64,000 bases of DNA. Source: Calothrix sp. C42_A2020_038 (lineage in GTDB: Bacteria; Cyanobacteriota; Cyanobacteriia; Cyanobacteriales; Nostocaceae). The stretch is taken from assembly GCA_015272395.1 (NCBI GenBank), contig JACYLQ010000047.1:62001-126000 (forward strand), in the 5' to 3' direction. This document shows positions 1 through 8,918 of this stretch, piece by piece (position 1 is the stretch's first letter; every line of letters starts with the position of its first letter). A program made the translations under genes and the position numbers. Under the pieces are notes generated by a model. That model was given only the letters and a program-made list of their open reading frames with translations, was not told the origin of the DNA and made no database searches.

Positions 1-795
1 GTAGTTAACCAGCCATAATTGAGCTTCAGTGTCCAATTCTTTATCGATTTGCTTGGCTAATTCTAATGCTTGGCGGTAGTTTGTAGGTGCTTTTACCACT
101 GCTTGTAGCAACTCGGAGTTAATAGCTTTCATTTGCTCATACAATGCGATTGCTTCCCCTGGACTTCCAGCAGCCATACTCATTACAGCTTGATGCTGTA
201 AGATTTCTTGATGACCTGTTCTTATTAATACCTCTGTCATCGCTGACGTTTCCAAACGATGGAATGGTATTCGCTGACATCGCGATGTAATTGTTGGCAG
301 TATTGAATCGACCGAGGGTGCTATCAAAATTAAAGTGGCTTTTCCTGGTTCTTCAAGAGTTTTGAGTAAAGCATTGGCAGCAGATTCTGCCATTGTTTCG
401 GCTTGTTCTATGACGACAGCATTTCTTTGTGCCAACATTGGTGGGCGACTTAGAAATACAGTAATTTCACGGACTTGCTCCAGACGAATTACTGGCGGTG
501 CCTTGCGTTTGAGTCCTTTTTCTGCTGCTTCTTGTGGAGTTAAGCGTTGTCCTTGATGCTGGTATGTGGGTTGCACCCAAAGCAAGTCAGGATGATTTCC
601 TTGATGCAAACGATTTTTTGCCGTTGGGTCACTAGAAAATAACAACTCTATAAAACAACGTGCTGCTAAACCTTTTCCAACACCATCGGTGCCAGTAAAC
701 AAATACGCGGGTGCAATTTTGTTTTTGATAACAGCTTGTTTCAATAATTCTACTGCCTGCGGCTGTCCGATCAGGGGTGCGAAAAAGTCCGTCAT
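1..795 (-). CDS. holB: DNA polymerase III delta' subunit (C-terminus cut by window edge)
   Basis: Clamp-loader subunit that helps load the beta sliding clamp during replication. The minus strand reads MTDFFAPLIGQPQAVELL from 795, then a P-loop-like TGTDGVGKG, then NALLKTLEEPGKATLIL and the clamp-loader SRC motif (TSRCQRIPF). All 265 codons to the edge are open, so the C-terminal collar domain is missing only because the window ends. The start lies one base beyond the stop of tmk, so the two are surely co-transcribed and probably coupled; tmk-holB is a common bacterial pairing. The zinc-binding cysteines of the E. coli protein are not visible. Identification rests on motifs and context and is firm. 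Confidence 0.93.
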   Translation of the reverse strand, partial: MTDFFAPLIGQPQAVELLKQAVIKNKIAPAYLFTGTDGVGKGLAARCFIELLFSSDPTAKNRLHQGNHPDLLWVQPTYQHQGQRLTPQEAAEKGLKRKAPPVIRLEQVREITVFLSRPPMLAQRNAVVIEQAETMAESAANALLKTLEEPGKATLILIAPSVDSILPTITSRCQRIPFHRLETSAMTEVLIRTGHQEILQHQAVMSMAAGSPGEAIALYEQMKAINSELLQAVVKAPTNYRQALELAKQIDKELDTEAQLWLVNY

Positions 796-796
796 C

Positions 797-1435
797 TTAT
801 GTTGTAATTAGATTTTGGAGATATTTAGCACAAATTTTTTGAATCTCAATCTGTATAGTTTCTTTGTCCTGGTTAGCATTAATTCTAACAATTTTCTCAG
901 GATGTGTAGCTGCAAGAGTTACATATCCTTGTTGTACACGACGGTGAAAGTCGAGTTTTTCTTGTTCCATTCTGTCTGCCACTTCCCCACTTCTACGCTT
1001 ACGCGCAAGTCCAGTTTCGACATTTAAGTCAAACCACAGTACTAAATCTGTTTCTAAACCAGCGGTTGCAATTCTATTCAACTGGTTAATTAAATTTATG
1101 TCTAAACCACGACCGTAACCTTGGTAGGCAATAGTGGAATATGTAAAGCGGTCACACAGTACATATTTTCCTGCTGCAAGGTTTGGTTTGAGTTTTTGTT
1201 CGACGTGTTGCGCCCGGTCAGCTGCGTATAACAACATTTCGGTACGGGGATCAATAGGATTATTAGCTTCAAGTAACAAGTTTCGTAAGTGGGTTCCTAA
1301 ATCAGTTCCCCCTGGTTCGCGCGTGACAACAACTGATATTCCTAAAGAAACTAACCATTCACTAGTTAGTTGAATCTGGGTTGTTTTACCACATCCTTCC
1401 ACGCCTTCAAAAACAATTAATTTACCTTTTCCCAT
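797..1435 (-). CDS. tmk: Thymidylate kinase
   Basis: Phosphorylates dTMP to dTDP with ATP, the committed step to dTTP, in the cytosol. The 212-residue length is typical. Visible motifs are the P-loop GVEGCGKT (residues 11-18), the dTMP-binding TREPGGT near residue 40, DRFTYSTIAYQG near residue 100, and a basic LID-like RKRRSG near residue 146. The ATG start needs no adjustment because the P-loop lies at the expected distance. The next gene, holB, begins one base after its stop. About 50 bases of A/T-rich sequence separate it from the oxidoreductase gene downstream in coordinates, which is on the same strand and transcribed toward it. Confidence 0.96.
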   Translation of the reverse strand: MGKGKLIVFEGVEGCGKTTQIQLTSEWLVSLGISVVVTREPGGTDLGTHLRNLLLEANNPIDPRTEMLLYAADRAQHVEQKLKPNLAAGKYVLCDRFTYSTIAYQGYGRGLDINLINQLNRIATAGLETDLVLWFDLNVETGLARKRRSGEVADRMEQEKLDFHRRVQQGYVTLAATHPEKIVRINANQDKETIQIEIQKICAKYLQNLITT

Positions 1436-1485
1436 AGTGGTTATTAAATAGTTAAAATTTTAGTTAAAATTTTTGATTAAAATTT

Positions 1486-2193
1486 TTAAATGAGATTTTT
1501 TAATTGGAAATTTTCATCAAAGTCAGCTAGTGCAGGATAAACAATTGGGTAAGTTTCATTGAGACTATGTAACCTTTCTTCATATTCTTTTAAATAACCT
1601 TTGCGTCGTTCGTCATTAACTTGGCTGGCAGCAAAAGCAACGAAAGGAGGCAATACATCAAAGCCAACGAAGCGAAAAATACCGTGATTAATTGGATAAA
1701 GGATACTGTGAATATCTCCGTTGATACCAGCTTCTGTGTACATAGTTAATTTTCCACCTGTAGTTAATGACAGCATGGCTTTTTTGCCTCTAAAAACTCC
1801 ATTGTCATACCATTTGCCCCCTCCATATATTTTGCCTGCTGCAAAAACTTTATCTACCCATCCTTTTAAGATTCCAGGTAATCCAAACCACCATAGTGGA
1901 AATTGGAAAATCAGCGCATCACACCAAAATAGCTTTTCCATTTCAGCTTGAATATCTTCAGCAAAACTATTATTTTCTGTGGCGTAATACTCTTCGGTTT
2001 GTTGTTTAAAGTAATCAGGGTCTTTTTTGGAACTAAAGTTACGATGGTCAGATACTGGGTCAAAGTTCATTGCATATAAATCAGAAATAATAACTTTGTT
2101 TCCTGTTTGTTCAAGAGTTATTTTCGCATGTTGAGTTAATGCGGCATTAAAACTTTTTGGTTCCGGGTGTGCATGAACGATAAACACTTTCAT
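1486..2193 (-). CDS. NAD(P)H-dependent flavodoxin-fold oxidoreductase (NQO/MdaB-like)
   Basis: A soluble FMN/FAD-binding quinone or azo reductase of the Flavodoxin_2 family. The N-terminus MKVFIVHAHPEPKSFN is the family beta-strand plus cofactor-binding loop. FQFPLWWFGLPGILKGWVDK around residues 95-115 is the diagnostic W-W-x-P region, and SLTTGG follows near residue 142. Length (235) fits. The substrate cannot be told from sequence; two-electron reduction of quinones is the usual role. It is preceded by a nucleotidyltransferase gene on the same strand about 60 bases upstream and could be the last gene of that run. Confidence 0.85.
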   Translation of the reverse strand: MKVFIVHAHPEPKSFNAALTQHAKITLEQTGNKVIISDLYAMNFDPVSDHRNFSSKKDPDYFKQQTEEYYATENNSFAEDIQAEMEKLFWCDALIFQFPLWWFGLPGILKGWVDKVFAAGKIYGGGKWYDNGVFRGKKAMLSLTTGGKLTMYTEAGINGDIHSILYPINHGIFRFVGFDVLPPFVAFAASQVNDERRKGYLKEYEERLHSLNETYPIVYPALADFDENFQLKNLI

Positions 2194-2251
2194 AGGGCTT
2201 TTATTTAGCTTTTGGGAATATTCAGATTGTTTGAATTCTCGATTTTTAAAT

Positions 2252-2731
2252 TTACAACAATTTTCTTAAATCGGCTACATCATTTTTTCTACCCAACAAT
2301 TCTTTATATTCAATAATTTTTTGTAACTGTTGAACTCGGAGTTTTAAGCCTTCAAAAAAAAATGTGTTAAAAATATATAAATCATCATCTAATTTAATCG
2401 GCGTGTCGTCATGGTAAATAAATGCATCTTCAGCTTGATTGATTTCGATATCGACTCCATAAATAACTAGCGTCATCATTAGTAAGTCAAATTCATCATC
2501 AACAATTCGCATTAAATCAATGGCAATATATTCATGAAACAGTTCTTTGACTCGTTCAATATCTTTTTGCGCGACTTCAATGTCTATATCATGTAGTGGC
2601 CATTGTGAACCATAAAGATTACCTGCCAATCCTCCTGTAATTCGATACGTAATGTTATGTTGTTCAAATATTGGGATAATTAGCTTTAAAGCTCGAATAT
2701 GATTTTCAGATATAAAATCTTCATAATACAT
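2252..2731 (-). CDS. Nucleotidyltransferase-fold protein of unknown role
   Basis: A 159-residue protein with a recognisable nucleotidyltransferase-fold core: a GG-x-x-G-N-LYGS loop at residues 38-46 followed by DIDIEV (about residues 54-59), matching the GG...DxD pattern of polymerase-beta-like enzymes. The second half (a VDIEIN strand, then helices rich in Lys/Leu) fits a minimal stand-alone NTase, as found in AbiEii/MNT-type proteins. No antitoxin or HEPN partner is next to it. It begins three bases beyond the stop of cbiG-cobJ in the minus orientation, so it follows the cobalamin gene closely, probably by operon accretion rather than shared function. The substrate is unknown. Confidence 0.6.
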   Translation of the reverse strand: MYYEDFISENHIRALKLIIPIFEQHNITYRITGGLAGNLYGSQWPLHDIDIEVAQKDIERVKELFHEYIAIDLMRIVDDEFDLLMMTLVIYGVDIEINQAEDAFIYHDDTPIKLDDDLYIFNTFFFEGLKLRVQQLQKIIEYKELLGRKNDVADLRKLL

Positions 2732-2734
2732 AGT

Positions 2735-4459
2735 TTATTCTCGGTACTCGCGCGGTGTGTAAACCCAAACACCTGCTGCATGTTCTACTGTCCGTGTTTT
2801 ACTTGAACCAACTAATACTATGGTTCGCATATCTACCTCTTCAGGTGATAATTCTTCAAGCGTTTTGACTTTCACCGACTCTTCGACTCTGCCAAGATTG
2901 CGAGCAATTACAATGGGGGTCTGAGGTAAACGATGTTTTAGTAAAATTTCGCGCGCTGATATGAGTTGCCAAGTCCGTTGCTTTGAGGCAGGGTTATAAA
3001 AAGCAATTACCATATCAGCAGCAGCAGCAGCAGTTATTCGTCGTTCAATAATTGACCAAGGCTTGAGGATATCTGATAAAGAAATAGCACAGAAATCATG
3101 CCCTATTGGCGCCCCAATTTTGGCAGCAGCAGCTTGTAAAGCTGATATACCAGGTGCTACTTGAATTTGTACACGCAACCAATCTGGTTTGGGATGTGAG
3201 TCAAGTACTTCAAAAACAGCTGCTGCCATTGCGTAAATACCTGGGTCTCCTGATGAAACAACAGCTACGGTACGTCCAGACGCTGCTAAATCTAAAGCCA
3301 TCTTGGCTCTTGCTAGTTCCTCACGATTATCAAATTCATGGCGCCTCTGTCCAGGACGTAAGCTGCCAGCTAAATCTAAGTAAAAGCTGTAACCAACCAA
3401 ATCAGTTGCTTCGTTGAGTATTTGTTTGACTTCAGGAGACATCCAAGCAGCAGCACCTGGACCAGTTCCAACTATAAACAATCGTCCTCTAGACTTACCG
3501 ATTTTATTGGTATCAATAATTTTTGGAGATGAAGCAATAACGATAGATGGGGTTGAGTGATTTTGTACTATTATCCTACCGGATGAACCTGTTGCTGTTA
3601 GTGCTAACAACTCAGCGCTTTGTTCCCCTTGTTTTTTGGCAATATCCAAAACCCTTAGCGGTACATTTAAAACGCGCGCGATTTCGTTAATTGCAGGTTC
3701 AGCAGCTTCTTCATCTAGAGCAAATACTCCTGCTACCGATTTTTCAGATAGTCCAGCATTTGCAAGTAACTGTTGAACCAAAGCAACAGCTTGATGTTTT
3801 TCTACCCCGCCAGTATTACTTATACCTATAGCTAAAGTTGCAGGATGATAAATTAAACAATCAGGAGTGTAATCAGTTTTATATTCTGTCACCTTAATTG
3901 TTAAATTCCCATTTGCTTCAAAAGGTAATTTACTATTAATTAACCAATCGGCGTTTCCTTCCAGCTTGGTCTTAGCACCTGCGAGTAAATCTGAAATAAA
4001 CCCTTTAGCTGCTTCGGGATTTGCTAGATAATATCCTGACGGGGGAGCCAATAACGCAGTACGAAAACGAATATCTCCTGTTGTGGTAATTGCGGGTTCA
4101 ACTTCCAGCACTGTGGCAATTTGTCTGGCCAAATCATTAACCCCCTGTAGCCCCCCTAACAAAGGTACCACCACACTACCATCCTCTGCGACAGCCAACA
4201 CAGGTGGTTCTTGACGCTTGTCAGAGATCATGGGAGCAAGCGAACGAATCAAAATCCCCGCTGCACAAATACCGATGATAGTAGTTCCACTGCCGAATAA
4301 TTCCCGTAACGTATCTCCAAAATTATTAAAACCAACATCAACACCTGTAGTTCGCTCAAATAAACCATAGACAGTTGCGCCAGGGTAAGCGCTCGCAATA
4401 CGGCGCCCAAGCGAAACGCTGTTTTGGTTTAATACAATAATCGCAGCAGGTGGAAGCAT
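2735..4459 (-). CDS. cobJ: Fused CbiG / precorrin-3B C17-methyltransferase
   Basis: A two-step cobalamin enzyme. The N-terminal CbiG part (about residues 1-315) belongs to the family that opens the cobalt-precorrin-5A delta-lactone. The C-terminal CobJ/CbiH part (about 325-574) is a SAM-dependent tetrapyrrole methyltransferase that contracts the ring by C17 methylation. Visible in the second half are the GTGPG motif after GRLFIV, the SSGDPGIYAM SAM-pocket motif, and the family tail IVLVGSS. The CbiG-CobJ fusion is known in cyanobacteria. cobQ lies elsewhere in this window, so the pathway is encoded in dispersed pieces. I see no cobalamin riboswitch in the 140 bases upstream. Confidence 0.9.
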   Translation of the reverse strand: MLPPAAIIVLNQNSVSLGRRIASAYPGATVYGLFERTTGVDVGFNNFGDTLRELFGSGTTIIGICAAGILIRSLAPMISDKRQEPPVLAVAEDGSVVVPLLGGLQGVNDLARQIATVLEVEPAITTTGDIRFRTALLAPPSGYYLANPEAAKGFISDLLAGAKTKLEGNADWLINSKLPFEANGNLTIKVTEYKTDYTPDCLIYHPATLAIGISNTGGVEKHQAVALVQQLLANAGLSEKSVAGVFALDEEAAEPAINEIARVLNVPLRVLDIAKKQGEQSAELLALTATGSSGRIIVQNHSTPSIVIASSPKIIDTNKIGKSRGRLFIVGTGPGAAAWMSPEVKQILNEATDLVGYSFYLDLAGSLRPGQRRHEFDNREELARAKMALDLAASGRTVAVVSSGDPGIYAMAAAVFEVLDSHPKPDWLRVQIQVAPGISALQAAAAKIGAPIGHDFCAISLSDILKPWSIIERRITAAAAADMVIAFYNPASKQRTWQLISAREILLKHRLPQTPIVIARNLGRVEESVKVKTLEELSPEEVDMRTIVLVGSSKTRTVEHAAGVWVYTPREYRE

Positions 4460-4599
4460 GTTAAGTTACAAATCTCACACTTGAACAATATTACCAGGCG
4501 TTATATGGTATGTGGCATCTGAATTATTTCCACCGAGTCGGCGCCAAAGCACTATATAAGCGATAATTCGGTTATGAGAGGTTTGTTCAAGGAAGAGCA

Positions 4600-6177
4600 A
4601 TGACATTCAAGCGATTAATATTAATTTTATTAACAGTAGTGGCAACCCTGCTAGCTGGGTCAGCACTATACAGCAGTCTTCAAGAACCTCAATACCGAAG
4701 TCGCTTGGAACTTTACCAAACCGATATAGTTTTGCAAGCAGCTACATGGCAACCCGAAGATATCCAAAATGATTACCAAAAAGCGCAAAACGCGATTTTA
4801 GGAGCAAACCCAGTTGAAAGTGCTGCTCAACAATACGAAGACGCACGTGTTGCTGCCCAAAAATCTGTAGAGAAAACTCAACAGCGAATTGAAAAACTAC
4901 GTCAACTGATTGCACAACAAGATACAACACAGTCAAGCCAGGTAGACCCCAAACTCAACCTCAAAGTAGACCAACAAGCCCAACTAAAAGCTTTATTAAA
5001 ATTACTTGATGAACAGCAAAAAACGCTTGCAGAACTCGAACTGCGCTTAGGAATATTAGCAGTTGAATCTAGCAAAAACGAGTTAGCACTCCAAATCTGG
5101 GATCAAGTCGCACAGCGCGAGCAAATCTACCCCGAAATTACTAAAACAGCGCGCGTGTTATCTGGATTATGGAGTAACCAAAAGCAATTGCTACCTAATG
5201 CTCAAGAATTAATTCAAAGCCAACTAAATGGCTGGTTCCAATTTCGCGCGTTGTCACAACTCTACAAACTCCAAGAACGTAACGATGCACTTAAAGCTCT
5301 TGAAGTATCACAGCAGCAACTAGCTGAACAAGCTTTATTAAAGTTAACCATTGTTGGTGTAGTTCCGAATTTAGTCGGTTTACTGGGTTTGGTTATGCTA
5401 ATTTTCTTGTTAGCACAACGTTTATTGAAAGGGAAAAATTCTGTATTAGCTACCAATAGCGAACTAACATGGTCAACACCGTGGAATGCTGAAACTATTA
5501 TCCAAGTTTTAGTCGGTGGCTTTTTCTTGATGGGGCAACTTTTAGTCCCCTTAATTTTTTCTTTGCTACCTATACCTCGTCCCACAGGCAATATTCGCTT
5601 TCAAGCTCTAAATGTATTAATTGGCTACATTTTTGTTGCCGCAGGCGCATTGTCAGTTTTATATTTTTCTATCAAGCCCTTTTTACCGCTTAGTGAAGAT
5701 TGGTTTCGCTTTCGCTTAGGCGGCAAATGGATATTATGGGGGTTCGGTGGCTATTGTGTTGCAATACCCATCGTGCTTTTTATTTCATTAGTTAACCAGC
5801 AAATATGGCAAGGGCAAGGTGGAAGTAATCCTTTGCTACAACTTGCTCTCGAAGCAAACGACTCTGTAGCACTGGGTATATTCTTTACAACTGCTGCCAT
5901 TGCTGCTCCATTATTTGAGGAATTTTTGTTCCGTGGTTTTCTGCTACCATCCCTGACTCGTTACATGCCTGTGTGGGGATCAATTCTAATGAGCAGCCTC
6001 ATTTTTGCCATTGCGCATCTTAGCTTGTCTGAAATATTACCTTTAACCTCTTTAGGTATTGTCCTAGGAGTAGTGTATACTTGCTCACGAAACTTACTTG
6101 CCCCAATACTGCTACACAGTCTCTGGAACAGTGGTACCCTTTTCGCTTTGTTCGTCTTGGGCAGCAGTAATCGTTGA
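4600..6177 (+). CDS. CPBP-family intramembrane protease with N-terminal helical domain
   Basis: A membrane-embedded CAAX/bacteriocin-processing-like (CPBP, Abi) metalloprotease. The C-terminal third carries the three signature elements: FEEFLFRG near residue 440 (EExxxR), FAIAH (FxxxH) about 30 residues later, and HSLWN (HxxxN) near the end. At least six hydrophobic segments lie between residues 245 and 520. Residues 25-240 form a Gln/Glu/Lys-rich, helix-prone soluble extension after one N-terminal membrane anchor, as seen in cyanobacterial members. A GGAAGAG element precedes the ATG. Divergent from cbiG-cobJ with 140 bases between. The substrate is unknown; plant relatives act in thylakoid biogenesis, but that is only an analogy. 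Confidence 0.87.
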   Translation: MTFKRLILILLTVVATLLAGSALYSSLQEPQYRSRLELYQTDIVLQAATWQPEDIQNDYQKAQNAILGANPVESAAQQYEDARVAAQKSVEKTQQRIEKLRQLIAQQDTTQSSQVDPKLNLKVDQQAQLKALLKLLDEQQKTLAELELRLGILAVESSKNELALQIWDQVAQREQIYPEITKTARVLSGLWSNQKQLLPNAQELIQSQLNGWFQFRALSQLYKLQERNDALKALEVSQQQLAEQALLKLTIVGVVPNLVGLLGLVMLIFLLAQRLLKGKNSVLATNSELTWSTPWNAETIIQVLVGGFFLMGQLLVPLIFSLLPIPRPTGNIRFQALNVLIGYIFVAAGALSVLYFSIKPFLPLSEDWFRFRLGGKWILWGFGGYCVAIPIVLFISLVNQQIWQGQGGSNPLLQLALEANDSVALGIFFTTAAIAAPLFEEFLFRGFLLPSLTRYMPVWGSILMSSLIFAIAHLSLSEILPLTSLGIVLGVVYTCSRNLLAPILLHSLWNSGTLFALFVLGSSNR

Positions 6178-7138
6178 AACTATGGCGCCCAGCCCTTGAC
6201 AAAATCTTAAAGTTTTGCATTAATATATCTCAACAAGGAAAATTAAAGTGATTTATATTATGTAAGCTAAGATAACTGTTAAATTAATTACTAATCAATC
6301 CCAAAAAATACGTTAAATTTATTACCTGGTAGTTAGCAATGCATTTAATATAATAGTGTTAAGCTAGTACTTCAGGTTTAGTTCATGGTGTCTTAACCTA
6401 TAAGTTGGCTAATATTCCGAACGAACAAATTTCTGAAACCTCGATTGCAGTTTTTATACTGGTGTTCAGCGCAGTGAAATCGGTATTGACTTTGTTCTAT
6501 TTTTCCGGAACTAATTCAAGAACGAAAACGTCTAAGCTAGTATTCTGGTAGTGGCAAGTGAGAATAGTCCGGAAATGAAGCCAATAGGTTGTAGAAGGTA
6601 ATATACAATAGCAGTCTTTAGGTTTTGCCTTGAATTTGAGCAAGAGTATTTTTCTCTGAGTTCAAGCAAAACTGCTATAGCTTGGTTTGTTTTCAAATTA
6701 AATCGTATTCACGTATAAATTCTGATAGTTGCAAGCTGTAAGCGTGCGACTTAGTTCCCTATACACGTCTTTCTTTAGAGCGTTTTTATTTATGTTAAGG
6801 CGCCCTAATTTGGTTATTAGTTCTTACTCGTCTACTCAATTAAGTAGGTACGAATAAACTTAACTATACATAGTCGCTAGCTGTCCTGAGTCTAGTTGTC
6901 AAATATAGTAGCTTTACTAACTTTTTACAACCATCCAATGGCTACTAGCTGCTCTTAGGTATATTTTTCGCCTACTTGTTAAATATTTATTAAGGTTAGT
7001 AATTTTTCAAAGCTTCAGTCAAATAATTTGGCTGTCTTTACTCAATTACAGGGATTTTGTAATCAAATTTTGATCAAAAATTCATCGCATCAAAACCAAA
7101 GTCAATCGTTATATATATTTCTACGGAGCAGCACGTTT
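6178..7138 (+). other. Long gene-free stretch
   Basis: Nearly 1 kb with no convincing reading frame on either strand. It is A/T-rich and contains one strong imperfect hairpin (6608-6678, listed separately). Two loosely similar segments start with AAGCTAGTA (near 6363 and 6533). A weaker hairpin pairs TCGTCTACT with AGTAGGTACGA near 6829-6855. Two GGCGCC palindromes are present. This could hold a small RNA or a long leader for the TM2 gene, but nothing in it matches a non-coding RNA that I recognise. Confidence 0.5.
6608..6678. ncRNA. Candidate structured RNA or palindrome
   Basis: Outer arms ATAGCAGT (6608-6615) and ACTGCTAT (6671-6678) pair perfectly. Inside them TTTGC-C-TTGAA (6624-6634, one bulged C) pairs with TTCAAGCAAA (6661-6670), and a small inner AGAG/CTCT helix caps it. 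It lies alone in a 960-base intergenic region. Transcription is not shown, and the strand is unknown. It could also be a decayed transposon end. Confidence 0.25.
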
Positions 7139-7414
7139 ATGGCAAACCTCACCCCCAGTCACGCAACAAAACAGCTTTTATCTGGTTACTGCGGTATTAT
7201 CTTCGGTGGATTAGGAATTCATAAATTTATTTTGGGCTATTCTGCCGAAGGTTCAATTATGCTAATCATTTCTATTCTTGGCGTTGTTTTTGCTTACGGA
7301 ATCCCATTCATAGTTATGCAACTCGTAGGATTAATGGAGGGTATGATTTATTTGAATAAAAGTCATGAAGAATTTGTAGATACATATTTTACTAAAAAAC
7401 AAGGTTGGTTTTAA
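7139..7414 (+). CDS. TM2-domain membrane protein
   Basis: A small protein of 91 residues with two hydrophobic helices joined by a short turn. The TM2 signature is visible: GGLGIHKFILGYSAEG (residues 26-41), then a second helix and a GLMEGMIYL segment. An open frame continues 37 codons upstream, but the ATG at 7139 (MANLTPSHATK) has a GGAG eleven bases before it and matches family length, so I use it. The neighbouring gene at 7648 is a close paralogue, which suggests a tandem duplication. TM2 proteins have no settled biochemical role; several are paired with DUF2752 proteins, as here. Confidence 0.85.
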   Translation: MANLTPSHATKQLLSGYCGIIFGGLGIHKFILGYSAEGSIMLIISILGVVFAYGIPFIVMQLVGLMEGMIYLNKSHEEFVDTYFTKKQGWF

Positions 7415-7647
7415 TTAGTATTTTTCTAAACGATAGACTATTTTAAATAGTACATCCAAGTTAGTAATAGATATAACAGGTAATTAATTTGTATATTTAA
7501 TCTGTAAACAATTAACTTATCTGTTATGTCCGTTACTTTTATTTAATCTAAAAAGTTCAAAAAAATAGTTTAAGTAAAATTGCAGTTGCCTGTCACAAAT
7601 ATTACTGTTACAATCGATGCGTCTACTACTGAGGAGGTTTGATTTAA

Positions 7648-7902
7648 ATGTCTAGTGAGGCTAATAGTAAGAAAATAGTAGCAGGTATTTGTGCTATTAT
7701 AATAGGCTGCCTTGGTATTCACAAGTTCATTCTTGGTTACACTACTGAAGGTCTTATCATGTTACTTGTGACAGTGCTTACATGTGGCTTTGGTGGTGCG
7801 GTAATGGGAATTATCGGTTTGGTGGAAGGAATTATATATCTAACCAAAACTGATGAAGAGTTTGTTAATACCTATATCGTGAATCGCAAAGGTTGGCTGT
7901 AG
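7648..7902 (+). CDS. TM2-domain membrane protein (paralogue)
   Basis: 84 residues, two transmembrane helices. It carries the same GCLGIHKFILGYTTEGLIML core as the gene at 7139 and an equivalent tail (EGIIYLTKTDEEFVNTY versus EGMIYLNKSHEEFVDTY), so the two are clearly duplicates. A strong ribosome-binding site, GAGGAGG, sits ten to twelve bases before the ATG, better than that of its sister. The 230 bases between the two genes show no further frame. Function unknown; inner-membrane location inferred. Confidence 0.87.
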   Translation: MSSEANSKKIVAGICAIIIGCLGIHKFILGYTTEGLIMLLVTVLTCGFGGAVMGIIGLVEGIIYLTKTDEEFVNTYIVNRKGWL

Positions 7903-8048
7903 TCAAGGTTGGATTGCTTGGTTTAGATTGCTTGCTAATTTATTAATAAATATTTTATTTACTAAAATCATAGAATGAATTAGCAGTTGGCAATATTGTA
8001 GAAATCATAGCTTTTTAATTGAAGTAGCTGGCTCAATTGTTATCGATA

Positions 8049-8495
8049 ATGTTTAAATTGTCTTCTAATCGGCTTCCACACCAAGGTAAATTTGTGCGTT
8101 GGGGCATACTAGGGCTAAGTTCTGCCCCAATTTTTGGAACATACGTATATAATCAAGGCTATCGAATCAGTTTTTTACAATGTCCAATTCTTCACTTGAC
8201 GGGTGTTCCCTGTCCAAGTTGTGGAATGACGCGCGCTTTTATGGCAATAGTTCGTGGCGACTTACACCAAGCGATTGAATATCATTTATTTAGCCCAGTA
8301 TTATTTGTTGGTTTTGTAATTGCTGTTATTCATGTTACGTTTGAGTTATTAACGCAGCGACGCTTAACAACGTTTTATATTGAGTGTCTCAAACTCAAGA
8401 AAGTACAACTATCAATTGTATTGATATTTTTTACTTATTATATATTAAGATTGTATTGGTGGCAGCAAACAGGTGATATATTCTTTCGTGTATAG
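8049..8495 (+). CDS. DUF2752 membrane protein
   Basis: About 148 residues with three or four hydrophobic segments. The diagnostic DUF2752 motif is CPSCGMTRAF near residue 59, preceded by CPILHLTGVPCPS. Two to three helices follow with basic loops between. An in-frame TTG lies 12 bases upstream of the ATG at 8049; neither has a clear Shine-Dalgarno, and I prefer the ATG. In many bacteria DUF2752 genes neighbour TM2 genes, which is the arrangement here. The cysteine motif suggests metal binding or redox chemistry, but the role is unknown. Confidence 0.8.
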   Translation: MFKLSSNRLPHQGKFVRWGILGLSSAPIFGTYVYNQGYRISFLQCPILHLTGVPCPSCGMTRAFMAIVRGDLHQAIEYHLFSPVLFVGFVIAVIHVTFELLTQRRLTTFYIECLKLKKVQLSIVLIFFTYYILRLYWWQQTGDIFFRV

Positions 8496-8507
8496 GTTAG
8501 ATTGAGC

Positions 8508-8687
8508 ATGGCTTTATTTAAAAATAAAAAGTTAATATTATCACTTTTTTTGTTAGGTGGTATGGGTTATGTTAGTGCGATCTCAAATTTAGAAGTAAAT
8601 AATTTTTGGCGAGGTGAGTTAGCTTTGATCCCGTTACAAGTTTTAGCTTTGATTTATGTAGCTTTTCTCAACCGTCGTAATCATTAA
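8508..8687 (+). CDS. Small membrane protein of unknown function
   Basis: 59 residues starting at the ATG of MALFKNKKLILS. It has two hydrophobic stretches (LILSLFLLGGMGYVSAIS and LALIPLQVLALIYVAFL) and a basic C-terminus. It begins 12 bases after the DUF2752 stop in the same direction, so it is probably the last gene of that little operon. No family recognised. It is short enough to doubt, but spacing and the hydrophobic pattern support it. Confidence 0.55.
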   Translation: MALFKNKKLILSLFLLGGMGYVSAISNLEVNNFWRGELALIPLQVLALIYVAFLNRRNH

Positions 8688-8918
8688 ATATCTGGCGATG
8701 TAACTTAGGAGGAAGGCTAACTTCAGTAGATATTCAGTAGATATAATTATGTCTGAGGGAAGATTCTTACTGTTCAGGCGCCATTTATTCTAAGTGTTAG
8801 CTAAGTTAACAAAAAGTTAATTTGTTTGACAATATGTCATTAGGGTGGATTTAGCTTACCCTCAAGTAAGGGATGCTAATAATTAGCATCAAATGTATAG
8901 CGAATCCAACAATTTTCC

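Noticed and set aside
4460-4599. Cobalamin riboswitch upstream of cbiG-cobJ
   Set aside because: I looked for the B12-box GCCACTG-like core and flanking helices and did not find them.
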